A DNA stretch of 64,000 nucleotides from Turicibacter sp. TJ11 (GCF_021497505.1 NZ_CP069349.1:2507780-2571779); one strand, 5' to 3'. Numbered from the stretch's first letter, positions 54,162 to 63,572 are shown. Numbers and translations are program-made. Notes: a model not told the origin generated them from the sequence alone.

Positions 54162-55406
54162 ATGGAACAAACAATCAGTAACTCATCAATAGATAGAAAA
54201 AAATATTTTATTATTTTTGTCTGTATGTTTATTCAAGCGATTCCTTTTGGAATTGCTCAAAATATTCAACCACTTTTTATTCCATATGTGGTTGAAAAAT
54301 TTAATTTTTCATTAGCTTCTTTTAGTTTAATTTTTACATTTGGTGCAGTGGCAGCTGCCATTTTCTCACCATTTTTAGGGAAACTATTTGGAAAAGTTAA
54401 TATTAAATTATTATTTATTATCGGGACAGCTTTATCAAGCTTAGCCTTTGTTGGTTTTGGTTTTGCAAAAACTCTACCTGAGTTTTATTTATATTCTGGA
54501 ATTCAACAAGTAGGATGTGTCCTATTTTCAGGGTTAGGAGTTCCTTATGTTATTAATAACTGGTTTCCAAATAAAGGACGCGGGAAAGCATTAGGAATTG
54601 CCTTCTCTGGTGGATCAATCGGTAATATCTTTTTACAACAATTAACCTCACAATCATTAGCGACTAAAGGTCCTTCAGCGTCATATATCATGTTCGGACT
54701 TCTTTCTTTAATTGTTAGCTTACCTGTTATTTTATTCTTTATCCGCTTACCTAAAGAAGTAGAAGAATCTAAAAATGAAACAGAAGCAGTTAATCCTTTA
54801 GTTGAAGATGAAGGATTAAGTGCAGCAGAAGTAAGAAAAAGTAAATATTTTTGGATTTTTGTTGTGGGATATGCCATTATGGCGATTGCTATTTCAGCAT
54901 TAAGTACACAATATGCGACTTACTTTACAGGAGAACTACATTTTAGCCCAACATTAGTTGGAACACTTGGTTCTGTCTTTGCGGCTTGTTGTTTAATCGG
55001 AAATATTGGTGGTGGAGTTTTATTTGATAGATTTGCAACTTTCAAAACAATGTTTATTGCCATGCTTTTACAAATTATTGCTATTCTCGCGATGTTATTA
55101 GCAGAATATATCCCAATGGCAGCTTTCTTATTTTCAATCGGTTATGGATTAAATGTTTACTCATATATGTCTGCCCCTGCTTTTATGGCAAGTGATGTCT
55201 TTGGTAAAAAAGAAGCTAGTGTTAAGCTTGGAATTATTAGTTTAGCATTTGCGGTTGGATTTGCTGCAGGATCAAGTTTATTTGGAATGATTGTAGATCG
55301 ATCAGGTTTTACTGCTGCATGGATTACTTTACTCGGATGTACAATTATTGGATATTCTTTACTATTAACAGGAGTTAAAGGATATAAAAATAAATCGTTA
55401 TCTTAG
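54162..55406 (+). CDS. MFS transporter (OFA-like), probable bile-acid-cluster carrier
   Basis: 414 residues, twelve helices with a central cytosolic loop (about 205-225). The half-repeat motif GKLFGKVNIK and later GGGVLFDRFATFK are MFS signatures. The family resembles oxalate/formate-type and monocarboxylate carriers, and close relatives sit beside bsh genes, where they are proposed to move conjugated or free bile acids. The substrate is thus inferred from context. The ribosome site before the start (AAAGG) is weak. Confidence 0.82.
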   Translation: MEQTISNSSIDRKKYFIIFVCMFIQAIPFGIAQNIQPLFIPYVVEKFNFSLASFSLIFTFGAVAAAIFSPFLGKLFGKVNIKLLFIIGTALSSLAFVGFGFAKTLPEFYLYSGIQQVGCVLFSGLGVPYVINNWFPNKGRGKALGIAFSGGSIGNIFLQQLTSQSLATKGPSASYIMFGLLSLIVSLPVILFFIRLPKEVEESKNETEAVNPLVEDEGLSAAEVRKSKYFWIFVVGYAIMAIAISALSTQYATYFTGELHFSPTLVGTLGSVFAACCLIGNIGGGVLFDRFATFKTMFIAMLLQIIAILAMLLAEYIPMAAFLFSIGYGLNVYSYMSAPAFMASDVFGKKEASVKLGIISLAFAVGFAAGSSLFGMIVDRSGFTAAWITLLGCTIIGYSLLLTGVKGYKNKSLS

Positions 55407-55552
55407 AATAATCAATCTTTTATTTGCGCATGTGTATAAGATATTAACTTAAAGCAAATATTTAAAGGTGTATAGTGATTTTTAATAGCTTCTCCTTAAT
55501 ATTGCTTCATATGAGTCACTCATACAAACTCGTAAAATAAAAGATAGGAATT

Positions 55553-56512
55553 ATGAAGATGAAAATACTTTTAGAGAAAATCGGAAAATTACCAGTAGGT
55601 GTCATTGCAACGGCTATTGGATTAGTCACACTATCTAATATTTATTTTGCATTAGGATATACTTGGGTGAAGTATCTATCAGTTACTATGGCAACACTCG
55701 TTTGGTTAGCTGCCGTTTTAAAATTAATTTTACATTTTGAAAAAGTGAAATTAGAATATAAAGATGTGATTCCTGCTAGTTTATATGCTACATTTGCGAT
55801 GTTGACCATGATTTTAGGAAGCTTTATTGCAGATTATTTTTATGACTTAGGAAAAACCATTTGGTTGATTGCAATTGGAATTCATCTGATTCATACTGTT
55901 ATTTTTACCTATACCCATGTTATTAAAAGATTTGATAAAGAGTCTTTTATTCCTACTTGGTTTGTTACGTATGATGGATTACTTGTTTCAACTGTTGTTG
56001 GATCTCATATGCATGAACCGATCATTTCAAGAATCATTGTTTTATATGGTTTAATCATGTTTATTTTGATTATGCCATTCATGCTTTTTCGTATTTTAAA
56101 ACGTCCATTAGCAGAGCAAGTCTATCATACAGCGGCTATCTTAATGGCGCCGGGCTGTTTGATATTAGTTAGTTTATTAAACGTATATGAACATCCTAAT
56201 CCTAATATTTTATATGCCCTGTACGTCATTATTTTTAGTGCGTTTATTTATATTATTTATCATATTCCTCATTTCTTTCGTTTCTCTTTCCATCCAGGAT
56301 TTGCGGGACTTACGTTCCCGATGGCTATCGGAACCGTTGCTACACAACGATTTAGTGCGTATGTCATTGAAAAACAGCACTTTGTCATAGGAGAATTCTT
56401 ACACCAATTAACAGGAATTCAAATTTATCTAACAACCGCAATTATTGCGTTTGTTGTTTATAACTTTATTCGTATGATTGTCAGATCCTATCGAAGAGAA
56501 TTAGCTAAATAG
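55553..56512 (+). CDS. TDT/SLAC1-family (TehA-like) anion channel or exporter
   Basis: 319 residues with ten predicted helices, the number of the tellurite-resistance/dicarboxylate (TDT) family. The start LPVGVIATAIGLVTLSN and the later FHPGFAGLTFPMAIGTVA are diagnostic. Known members carry dicarboxylates, sulfite, nitrate or chloride. It lies on the same strand as bsh and the MFS gene, but 146 bases behind the latter, and may be separately expressed. The start may be 55553 or 55559. Confidence 0.85.
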   Translation: MKMKILLEKIGKLPVGVIATAIGLVTLSNIYFALGYTWVKYLSVTMATLVWLAAVLKLILHFEKVKLEYKDVIPASLYATFAMLTMILGSFIADYFYDLGKTIWLIAIGIHLIHTVIFTYTHVIKRFDKESFIPTWFVTYDGLLVSTVVGSHMHEPIISRIIVLYGLIMFILIMPFMLFRILKRPLAEQVYHTAAILMAPGCLILVSLLNVYEHPNPNILYALYVIIFSAFIYIIYHIPHFFRFSFHPGFAGLTFPMAIGTVATQRFSAYVIEKQHFVIGEFLHQLTGIQIYLTTAIIAFVVYNFIRMIVRSYRRELAK

Positions 56513-56529
56513 CATATTGCTTATAAAAG

Positions 56530-56575
56530 AAACTACCCATTTTGTGAATGAAACTCATAAGATGGGTAGTTTTTT
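56530..56575 (+). terminator. Rho-independent terminator
   Basis: AACTACCCAT/ATGGGTAGTT with T-run after the TDT gene. Confidence 0.88.
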
Positions 56576-56736
56576 ATGATTTTAAAGAGATTAAGATTGT
56601 TTGTGCGGATCATTTTATAATTAATAAAATTTTAATATTATTAACAATTATTAACGATACATTTACATTCAGTTAATCTTTAATGATGAATTATAAAGTA
56701 ATATGAGAGCATGAAGTATTGGAAAGGAGATTAGGC

Positions 56737-57411
56737 ATGGAGAAAGAGAGTAAAGAAATAATGGTTGCTGCACATGCGGGATGTATGAATACTCAGTTAG
56801 ATAGTTTAAGTTCCATTGAAGTAGCTCTAAAGTATCCTATTAGTATTGTCGAATTAGATGTTAGGTTTTTGAAAAATGGATGTCCAGTATTAAGTCATGA
56901 TCCAATTAATGAAGATAAAAGTGATTATATTTCACTAGATGAGGCACTTAAAGTGTTAAGTCCATATAAACAAGTAAGTGTTAATTTAGATATGAAAGAG
57001 TTAAGTGAAATATCTATTATTAAACGACTGTTAGAAAAATACGACATGATGGAACGATCATTTTTGACAGGAATTGAATTTAAACAGATGGAAAACGTAA
57101 AACATATTGGGATTCCGTATTATGTTAATTTTCATTTAGACGACCTAAAATATCAGGATGCCGATTATGTTCGTAACATTCGAGATGAGATTTGTTCAAC
57201 TGAGGCATTAGGGATTAACTTAAATTACAAAGAGGTCACACCTATGTTAGTTGATTTGTTTCATGAAAGTGGACGACTTGTTTCCGTTTGGACCGTTGAT
57301 GAAGAAACAGAAATGAATCGATTAATTAAACTAGGGGTTGATTCCATTACTACAAATGAAATTGAAATATTATTAAATAAATTAAAGAAGAGAGAATATA
57401 AAATTGCATAA
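56737..57411 (+). CDS. Glycerophosphodiester phosphodiesterase-like protein (GDPD fold)
   Basis: 224 residues of the GDPD TIM barrel. VAAHAGCMNT holds the first catalytic His, but the usual H-R-G has become H-A-G. ELDVRFLKNGCPVLSHDP supplies the E-x-D metal ligands and the second His, and VSVWTVDEE with the C-terminal G-V-D-S-I-T-T-N completes the fold. No signal peptide. It probably cleaves a phosphodiester in the cytosol. ATG 56737 follows AAAGGAG. It is the first gene of a four-gene operon with a symporter and a PHP hydrolase. Confidence 0.85.
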   Translation: MEKESKEIMVAAHAGCMNTQLDSLSSIEVALKYPISIVELDVRFLKNGCPVLSHDPINEDKSDYISLDEALKVLSPYKQVSVNLDMKELSEISIIKRLLEKYDMMERSFLTGIEFKQMENVKHIGIPYYVNFHLDDLKYQDADYVRNIRDEICSTEALGINLNYKEVTPMLVDLFHESGRLVSVWTVDEETEMNRLIKLGVDSITTNEIEILLNKLKKREYKIA

Positions 57412-57431
57412 ATAAGTTAGGAGAATGAACG

Positions 57432-58964
57432 ATGATCACAAATAATTATCCAGTATTATTTATTTTTGGATTAGTTGTATATATTGGAATAATGATTGCA
57501 ATCGCTTATTTTAGTAGCAAAAAAGGAAGTACTGAAGGTGAAGGTTATTTAATGGGCGGGCGCAACATTGGATTATTATTGTTAATTGCGACGTCAGCAG
57601 CTACTGCTATTGGAACAGGAACGTCCGTTGGAGCAACAGCTAATGGATTTAGAAGTGGTTGGCTTGGAGCTGTTTATCCATTGGCAAATGCTATGGGATT
57701 AATTACAGTAGCTTTTTGTTTTTCACATGTGCGAAAGTTCAAATTTAGAACATTGTGTGAAGAATTACAGTTTTATTATGATGGTAGTCATACGATGCGA
57801 AAGTTTATGTCTGTTATCATATTTGTAGTTTCAATTATTTGGGTTGGAAGTGCCATTAATGGAGGAGCAAATTATTTATCATATTTGATTGGAATGCCTT
57901 TATTACCAGCTAAAGTGATGACTGTTTTTGCCTTTGCTATTTACGTATTTATTGGGGGATATATGGCAGTTGTTTATACGGATGCTATTCAAGCTATTCT
58001 TTTATTTACAGGATTTTTATTTATTGCGTTTATGGCGATACCAGCTGCAGGAGGCTTTGAAAATATTGTGGCAACTTATCAAGCGGCTGATAAAGCAGGA
58101 GCATTAACGTTATTTGGAATTGGTGAGTTAGGATTTAATTCAGTCTTATCGATTGCTTTAGCTTCATTTTACGGTGCGATGGCAGGACCAACTGCACACA
58201 TGCGCATTTATACGGCTAAAAATCAAAAAACTGCAAAACGTGGTATTTTAGTTGCAGCAATCGTTGTTGGCTGCTTCTCTATTCTACCAGCTATTGTGGG
58301 AATGTCTGGTTTTACGTTAGCAACTATGAACGGGGCTGATCATGTGTTAGCAAATCCAGACTTTGCATTCTCATATATGGCAACAACTGTATTCAACCCA
58401 ATCATTGGATTATTATTTTTAATTGCAGGGTTATCAGCTATTATGTCATCAGCTGATTCGGATGCTATTGCAGGTGTCACAACCTTTTTGACAGATATTT
58501 ATGTGTTAATTTTTAATCGTCATGTCAAAGACGAAGATATTCCAAAATATTCTCGTATTTTATTAGTGATTATTCTTGTTTCTGCATTTGTAATGACAAT
58601 CTTTGCTACGGATGTTATGAGTTATATTAGTAATGTTATTGGATCATTAATGCCAGGTATTGGAGTGGCCTTACTGTTAGGACGTTTTTGGAAACGTGCT
58701 ACTTGGCAAGGAGGAATTGCAACTATTTCGATTGGAATTATTTTCGGAATTTGTTATTTACTAATTACTCCATTCAATACGTGGGTGGTGAACGTTTTTG
58801 GAGGACCAGCTTTACCAGTGACATTATTAACTTTTGTGACAGGAGTTGTCGTGAGTTATTTAACACCAAACCCAGTTCATTCAGAGCAAGAGCGTGTTCA
58901 ATTAGTCATGTTATCACGTGAAGCTGAAGAACAAAAAATGAATCTAAAACCATTAAAAGCCTAG
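57432..58964 (+). CDS. Sodium:solute symporter (SSS family)
   Basis: 510 residues with about thirteen helices. The family's Na+-binding region appears in SSADSDAIAGV, and the glycine-rich ATAIGTGTSVGATANGF in helix 2 is typical of the proline/pantothenate/choline-like branch. It starts 20 bases after the GDPD gene. Its substrate is likely related to the two hydrolases beside it, for example a glycerophosphodiester or its head group; this is inference. A hairpin overlaps the stop codon. Confidence 0.88.
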   Translation: MITNNYPVLFIFGLVVYIGIMIAIAYFSSKKGSTEGEGYLMGGRNIGLLLLIATSAATAIGTGTSVGATANGFRSGWLGAVYPLANAMGLITVAFCFSHVRKFKFRTLCEELQFYYDGSHTMRKFMSVIIFVVSIIWVGSAINGGANYLSYLIGMPLLPAKVMTVFAFAIYVFIGGYMAVVYTDAIQAILLFTGFLFIAFMAIPAAGGFENIVATYQAADKAGALTLFGIGELGFNSVLSIALASFYGAMAGPTAHMRIYTAKNQKTAKRGILVAAIVVGCFSILPAIVGMSGFTLATMNGADHVLANPDFAFSYMATTVFNPIIGLLFLIAGLSAIMSSADSDAIAGVTTFLTDIYVLIFNRHVKDEDIPKYSRILLVIILVSAFVMTIFATDVMSYISNVIGSLMPGIGVALLLGRFWKRATWQGGIATISIGIIFGICYLLITPFNTWVVNVFGGPALPVTLLTFVTGVVVSYLTPNPVHSEQERVQLVMLSREAEEQKMNLKPLKA

Positions 58965-58979
58965 TGTTAACTAGGCTTT
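58956..58979 (+). promoter_or_regulatory. Hairpin overlapping the symporter stop codon
   Basis: A 9 bp stem (AAAGCCTAG/CTAGGCTTT) followed by few T, so probably an attenuator or mRNA-stability element inside the operon. Confidence 0.55.
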
Positions 58980-59005
58980 CATTTATGACTTAAGGAGTTT
59001 ACAAG

Positions 59006-59479
59006 ATGATATTATTAAAGAAAAATATTAAATTGACAAAAGATTTTTCAGAAAAAGATTATTTTACTTCATTTAGTGTTCCAAGAGGAATTAAAAAAAT
59101 AAGTTTATTATTTAGTTATTCTCCTGATCAAGTGACCGATCGTTCCTTATTTTCTCAATCAGTAAGCGAAGCCATAAAAAAATACTATGGTGAATTTGAT
59201 GGGAAGTTAGATCAACTTAAAGTAGAGAATTTTGATACCATTAAAAATTTGTTAACAATCTCTCTTGATTGTAATGGAAGATTTATTGGTAATCGTCATA
59301 AGTGGGAATCTAATCAAACAATTGAAATTTCTAAGAATAAAGTAACCCCAGGTTTTATTTCACCTCATATGATTGAAGGTGAGTGGGGAGTAACTATACA
59401 TTGTCATCAAATTTTTACAGAATTAGTGAATGTTGAGTTAAAGGTGGTGGGGGAGTATGATGAAGTGGCATGCGGTTGA
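59006..59479 (+). CDS. Beta-sandwich accessory protein of the PHP hydrolase
   Basis: 157 residues with no signal peptide. The pattern F-S-V-P-R-G-I-K-K-I-S-L-L-F-S-Y, then a G-x-F-x-G-N region and VTPGFISPHMIEGEWGVTIH, matches the N-terminal beta domain that precedes the PHP domain in many CehA/McbA-type proteins. Here it is a separate gene overlapping the PHP gene by about 20 bases, which implies a complex or a split gene. Function alone is unknown. Ribosome site AAGGAG. Confidence 0.65.
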   Translation: MILLKKNIKLTKDFSEKDYFTSFSVPRGIKKISLLFSYSPDQVTDRSLFSQSVSEAIKKYYGEFDGKLDQLKVENFDTIKNLLTISLDCNGRFIGNRHKWESNQTIEISKNKVTPGFISPHMIEGEWGVTIHCHQIFTELVNVELKVVGEYDEVACG

Positions 59480-60431
59480 GTTACATACACATACTTATCA
59501 TAGTGATGGGGATTTTACGTTAGATGAGTTAGTTGAAACGGTACAATCGTTAGATTTTAGTGCCGTCTGTTTAACGGATCATAATACCTTTTCAGGCTAT
59601 GATGAGTTTGAAAAAGCCTTACAGAAATATCAGTTTATTGGAGTTAAAGGGATTGAGTGGACGACTTATTTTGGACATCTTTTAGTACTAGGAGAAGAAG
59701 GGAAATGTGATTGGCGTCAATCAAAGAAGAATAATCTAGATGCTTCTTTAAGAGCGATTCATGAAAGCGGAGGGATATCGGGTATTGCTCATCCTTATGC
59801 ACTTTCAACTCCAATCAATACGGGATATGATTTTCAATTTAATATTGAAGATTATTCTCTGGTTGATTTTATTGAAGTTTGGTCACGTGATTTTCCTGAA
59901 GGGAAAGTTCGAACAATTAGAGCATTTAAACTGTGGGAAGAAAAGTTAAACCAAGGTTATAAAATTACAGGAACAAGTGGGCGCGATTATCATCGAGCGG
60001 ACGGAATACCAGTTAGTTATGGAAATACCTATATTGGAATAGATATTCAACAAATACTAGATTCAACACAGATTGTGAAGGCTATCAAAAAGGGAAGAAT
60101 AGTCGTAACATTGGGACCATTATTAACGGCTCAAATCGAGAAAAATGATCAAGTTTATGAAGTGGGGGATGTCATTAATCCAGGAAGATCATTGATTAAA
60201 ATTCAAATAGATAGTAAAAAAAATATCGGTAAGTGGCAAATCTTTGATATAAAGCCAAAAGAAATTAAATTCATTCATAACGGCAAAATTATTTATGAAA
60301 CTAATTATGAAGAAGAGCACGAGATTCTACTAAATCTTGAAAAGGGATGGTTAAGAGTAGATTTGATAGGAGAATATTTAGGAGTAGAAAATTCTCGATT
60401 AGCTTTTACTAATCCCTTTTACATTGAATAA
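59457..60431 (+). CDS. PHP-domain metallohydrolase (CehA/McbA family)
   Basis: 324 residues. The metal-binding PHP motifs are ELHTHTYHSDGDF, LTDHNT, GIEWTT, IAHPY and GTSGRDYHR. The C-terminal ~100 residues form a beta domain. The family includes phosphoesterases, carbaryl and other ester hydrolases. Together with the GDPD protein it may hydrolyse an imported phosphodiester in two steps. GGGGGAG lies just before two adjacent ATGs (59457 and 59460). A terminator lies 80 bases downstream. Confidence 0.87.
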   Translation: MMKWHAVELHTHTYHSDGDFTLDELVETVQSLDFSAVCLTDHNTFSGYDEFEKALQKYQFIGVKGIEWTTYFGHLLVLGEEGKCDWRQSKKNNLDASLRAIHESGGISGIAHPYALSTPINTGYDFQFNIEDYSLVDFIEVWSRDFPEGKVRTIRAFKLWEEKLNQGYKITGTSGRDYHRADGIPVSYGNTYIGIDIQQILDSTQIVKAIKKGRIVVTLGPLLTAQIEKNDQVYEVGDVINPGRSLIKIQIDSKKNIGKWQIFDIKPKEIKFIHNGKIIYETNYEEEHEILLNLEKGWLRVDLIGEYLGVENSRLAFTNPFYIE

Positions 60432-60510
60432 AGGTAGAAATGAGTGGTTATCACATCATTTTTTAATCATCACAAAAATAAAAATTATTGAAAGGACTAT
60501 AAATTGAAAG

Positions 60511-60560
60511 AACCATTATCTAAGATCATGTTAACTCTCAGCTTAGGTAATGGTTTTTAT
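60511..60560 (+). terminator. Rho-independent terminator
   Basis: AACCATTAtCTAAG/CTTAGgTAATGGTT with T-run, after the GDPD-symporter-PHP operon. Confidence 0.85.
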
Positions 60561-60629
60561 CTTTAAACGTATAGTGATAGTTGTCTCAATAATGGGTCAA
60601 TTGGTAGTAAGTACTTAAATTAGTTAATT

Positions 60630-60680
60630 CTAGTTATTATTACGGTATTATCGTAGAATAAACTAGCATAACATGTTATG
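60630..60680. repeat. Two adjacent palindromic structures
   Basis: An imperfect hairpin with outer CTAGTT/AACTAG (60630-60666), then a perfect 14 bp palindrome CATAACATGTTATG (60667-60680). They could be protein-binding sites; the function is unknown. Confidence 0.4.
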
Positions 60681-60759
60681 ATTTAGTTAGATATTAAATT
60701 ATAAGCTTTATATACTAGAAGCTTCAAATCCGATATAGTTTACTTGTCTATTCGAAAGA

Positions 60760-60889
60760 TACATAAGTCCAGATAAATTTTCTTCAGAGAAAATTTTTAG
60801 CTGGACTATAGAATGTCTTGATAAGTCAAGTAATCCTTAGTTTTGATAATAAACATTAGATGTCAAATACTGATCAGTTTCTACTATGA
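60760..60889 (+). repeat. Dispersed element, copy 4 (subfamily A)
   Basis: Nearly identical to copy 1: GTCCAG (60767-60772)/CTGGAC (60801-60806), inner AAATTTTCT/AGAAAATTT, then CTTGA-taag-TCAAG. It lies between the PHP operon and pepF. Confidence 0.85.
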
Positions 60890-60925
60890 AAATAAATACA
60901 AACTCTCTCTACGAAGGCGACTTTG

Positions 60926-60950
60926 AAAAGACCTCCTCGTGTAGGTCTTT
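60926..60950 (+). terminator. Terminator-like hairpin after element copy 4
   Basis: AAAGACCT/AGGTCTTT with a 9 nt loop and flanking A/T runs; modest. Confidence 0.5.
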
Positions 60951-60976
60951 AAAATAAGGGATAAAGGCATACAAAA

Positions 60977-61114
60977 ATGAAAGGCGCATCTTGTCTTCCT
61001 TGTTTAATCTATTATGGTAAAACTAGAATCTATCAAAAGGTCGTTCACTTTCGTTTATGGTGGTGCCCTCGAGGCGTGAGGGTCTATATAGATGAACAGT
61101 ATGTCATCAGTTGA
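60977..61114 (+). CDS. Doubtful 45-codon frame in a locally GC-richer patch
   Basis: The frame reads MKGASCLPCLIYYGK, then VHFRLWWCPRGVRVYIDEQY. It has no ribosome site but is less AT-rich than its surroundings and contains CCCTC/GAGGG pairing (about 61066-61082). It could be a gene remnant or part of a structured RNA. I do not recognise it. Confidence 0.2.
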   Translation: MKGASCLPCLIYYGKTRIYQKVVHFRLWWCPRGVRVYIDEQYVIS

Positions 61115-61225
61115 GCTAATTATACAATAAAAAGTCATTAAGATGAATGATGAGTAGTTAATGGTAGTAAAATAATAGTATGTTAGAAAAAGTAATCAAT
61201 TGAGATTGATTAGAAGGAGGAAAAA

Positions 61226-63025
61226 ATGAGTCAGACAATGGGTTTAAAATCACGTAATGAAATTGAAGAGGAGTCTAAGTGGAAGATTGATAAAGTTTAT
61301 GCAAGTGTAGAGGCTTGGGAGCATGATTTTCAATACTTAAAGGAACATGCGCCTCAACTAAAAGAGTTCCAAGGACGTCTTGGAAATATCACTGATTTAA
61401 AAGCATACTTAAAGGTACAAGAGGAATTATCGCGATTATTAGAGAAATTATATGTTTTCGCTCATATGAAGAGTCATGAAGATACATCAAACTCTGAATT
61501 CCAAACGTTAGTGAATAAAATTGATCCATTCATGGCTGAGTTTTCAAGTTATAGTGCCTTTTTCACACCTGAAATTTTATCACTTGAAGATGGAACGATT
61601 GAAAAGATGATTGAAAGTGATGACGAATTAAAGGTATACGATACATTCTTTAAAGTCTTATTAAAAGAAAAGCCACATATTCTTTCTAAAGAGATGGAGG
61701 AATTATTAGCATCTGCCTCTGATTGCTTAGGTGCTCCAGAAAGTATCTATTCCATGTTAACAAACGCTGATTTAAGTTTTGGAAAAATTAAAGATGAAAA
61801 TAATCATGAAGTAGAATTAACAGAAGGAAATTATAGTTCTTTTATTAAAAGTAAAGATCGCCGTGTGCGAGAAGAAGCTTTTAAATTATTATTTGGAACG
61901 TATAAACAATTTGAAAATACTTTAGCAACTAGCTTAACAAGTTCTTTAAAAACATTCATCTTCTATGCCAAAACGAGAAAATATGCTTCATCTTTAGAAG
62001 CGTCATTAAAACCTAATGATATTCCAGTAGAAGTCTATAAAAATGCGATTGAAACAATTAATCATCAATTAAAATCACTTCATCGCTATGTAGAGTTAAA
62101 GAAAAAATTATTAGGCTTAGATGAGATGCATATGTATGATTTATATGTTCCAGTGATTGATGTTCCTAAAATGCATATTGAATATAATGACGCCGTTAAA
62201 ATGGTTAAAGAAGGATTAAAGCCACTCGGTAAAGAATATTTAGAAATCTTTGATGAAGGAATTCATGAAGGATGGGTAGATGTTTATGAAAACAAAGGGA
62301 AAAGAAGCGGGGCATACTCATGGGGAAGTTATGATACAATGCCTTATGTCTTATTAAATTATAATTATGAGTTAAATGACGTTTCAACACTTGCTCATGA
62401 AATGGGACATTCCATTCATTCATATTACACAAGAAAAGAACAGCCATATGTGTATGGAAACTATACGTTATTCTGTGCTGAAGTAGCATCAACAACAAAT
62501 GAGATTTTACTGATCAGCGATTTAATTAATAAAGAGCAAGATAAAAACAAAAAATTATATTTAATCAACCAAGAACTTGAACAAATTAGAACAACGGTTT
62601 ATCGCCAATTAATGTTTGCTGAATTTGAGTTAATCACACATGAAACGTTAGAGAATGGTGGTTCACTCACTTCTGATGATTTAAATCAAATTTGGTTTGA
62701 CTTAAATAAAAAATATTTTGGACCTGAGATGATTGTAGATGAAGAAATTCAAATTGAATGGGCAAGAATTCCACACTTCTATAGTGACTTCTATGTTTAC
62801 CAATACGCTACCGGCTATGCCGCAGCATCAGCTTTTGCTAAATCGATTTTAGAAAATGGTGAAACGGCTGTTGAAAAGTATAAAGGATTCTTAAAAGCAG
62901 GAGGATCTTTATATCCAATTGATACATTGCAACAGGCTGGAGTAGATATGACAACACCAAAACCACTAGAAGCGACTATTGAGAGATTTAATGAATTACT
63001 TGATATGTTAGAAGAGTTAATTTAA
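61226..63025 (+). CDS. pepF: Oligoendopeptidase F (M3 family)
   Basis: 599 residues, standard for PepF, a cytosolic zinc peptidase that degrades peptides of about 7-17 residues. The zinc motif is HEMGHSIHSYY at residues 391-401, with the third ligand Glu in AEVASTTNE. N-terminal helices (KWKIDKVYASVEAWEHDF) are typical. AGAAGGAGG precedes the ATG, and a small hairpin (AATCAAT/ATTGATT, about 61195-61212) lies just upstream. Monocistronic. Confidence 0.94.
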   Translation: MSQTMGLKSRNEIEEESKWKIDKVYASVEAWEHDFQYLKEHAPQLKEFQGRLGNITDLKAYLKVQEELSRLLEKLYVFAHMKSHEDTSNSEFQTLVNKIDPFMAEFSSYSAFFTPEILSLEDGTIEKMIESDDELKVYDTFFKVLLKEKPHILSKEMEELLASASDCLGAPESIYSMLTNADLSFGKIKDENNHEVELTEGNYSSFIKSKDRRVREEAFKLLFGTYKQFENTLATSLTSSLKTFIFYAKTRKYASSLEASLKPNDIPVEVYKNAIETINHQLKSLHRYVELKKKLLGLDEMHMYDLYVPVIDVPKMHIEYNDAVKMVKEGLKPLGKEYLEIFDEGIHEGWVDVYENKGKRSGAYSWGSYDTMPYVLLNYNYELNDVSTLAHEMGHSIHSYYTRKEQPYVYGNYTLFCAEVASTTNEILLISDLINKEQDKNKKLYLINQELEQIRTTVYRQLMFAEFELITHETLENGGSLTSDDLNQIWFDLNKKYFGPEMIVDEEIQIEWARIPHFYSDFYVYQYATGYAAASAFAKSILENGETAVEKYKGFLKAGGSLYPIDTLQQAGVDMTTPKPLEATIERFNELLDMLEELI

Positions 63026-63204
63026 AGAATAGAAAAATTTTGAAAATAATAACTGAATTAACAGATTAACAGTTTACAATTAAAAATCGGGATGATATAT
63101 TTTTTAAGCATTAATTAAATTAAATTTAGGTATTCCTGAGAGAGTAGTTTGCATAGAAATATGTGGTTAGGTCAACATATTAACTTTGGTCTGATCTAAT
63201 CTAA

Positions 63205-63257
63205 AAAAACGAGACTCATGTATAGCTTTTTTAGCTATATGTGATCTCGTTTTTTTG
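63205..63257 (+). terminator. Strong terminator downstream of pepF
   Basis: A long stem of AAAACGAGA plus CATGTATAGCT segments pairing with AGCTATATGTG plus TCTCGTTTT, followed by seven T. Confidence 0.85.
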
Positions 63258-63572
63258 TTGCAACTAAATTTAATAGCTGAAATGGGAACGGTTATATTTT
63301 CAATTTTTGCTTTTAGTGCTTTATTTAATGCCTTTAAGTGTCGTGAGTTTGGAACAGATAGTATCATTCCAAACTTTATGAAAAATAAATTAGCGATTAA
63401 AGTGATCTTATTGACAGGAGCTATGCAAATTTTATTTACACAAATCTTTAATGCATTCTTCAACTCAGTGCTATTAAGTTTTATCATGTGGATAAAAGTT
63501 TTAGCTTTAGCTTCAATGATCATTGTAGTTAATGATTTAGTTAAATTTATTCTAAGAACAATGAAAAAGTGA
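63255..63572 (+). pseudogene. C-terminal remnant of a P-type cation ATPase
   Basis: About 100 residues align by eye with the last helices of calcium-type P-type ATPases: TVIFSIFAFSALFNAFKCREFG corresponds to the conserved F-x-x-F-x-x-x-Q-L-F-N-A-F-N-x-R segment, followed by two to three more helices to the normal end. The catalytic DKTGT domain and the first helices are absent, no ATG or ribosome site is present, and the pepF terminator lies directly against the frame. It is therefore a decayed fragment left after loss of the rest. Confidence 0.8.
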
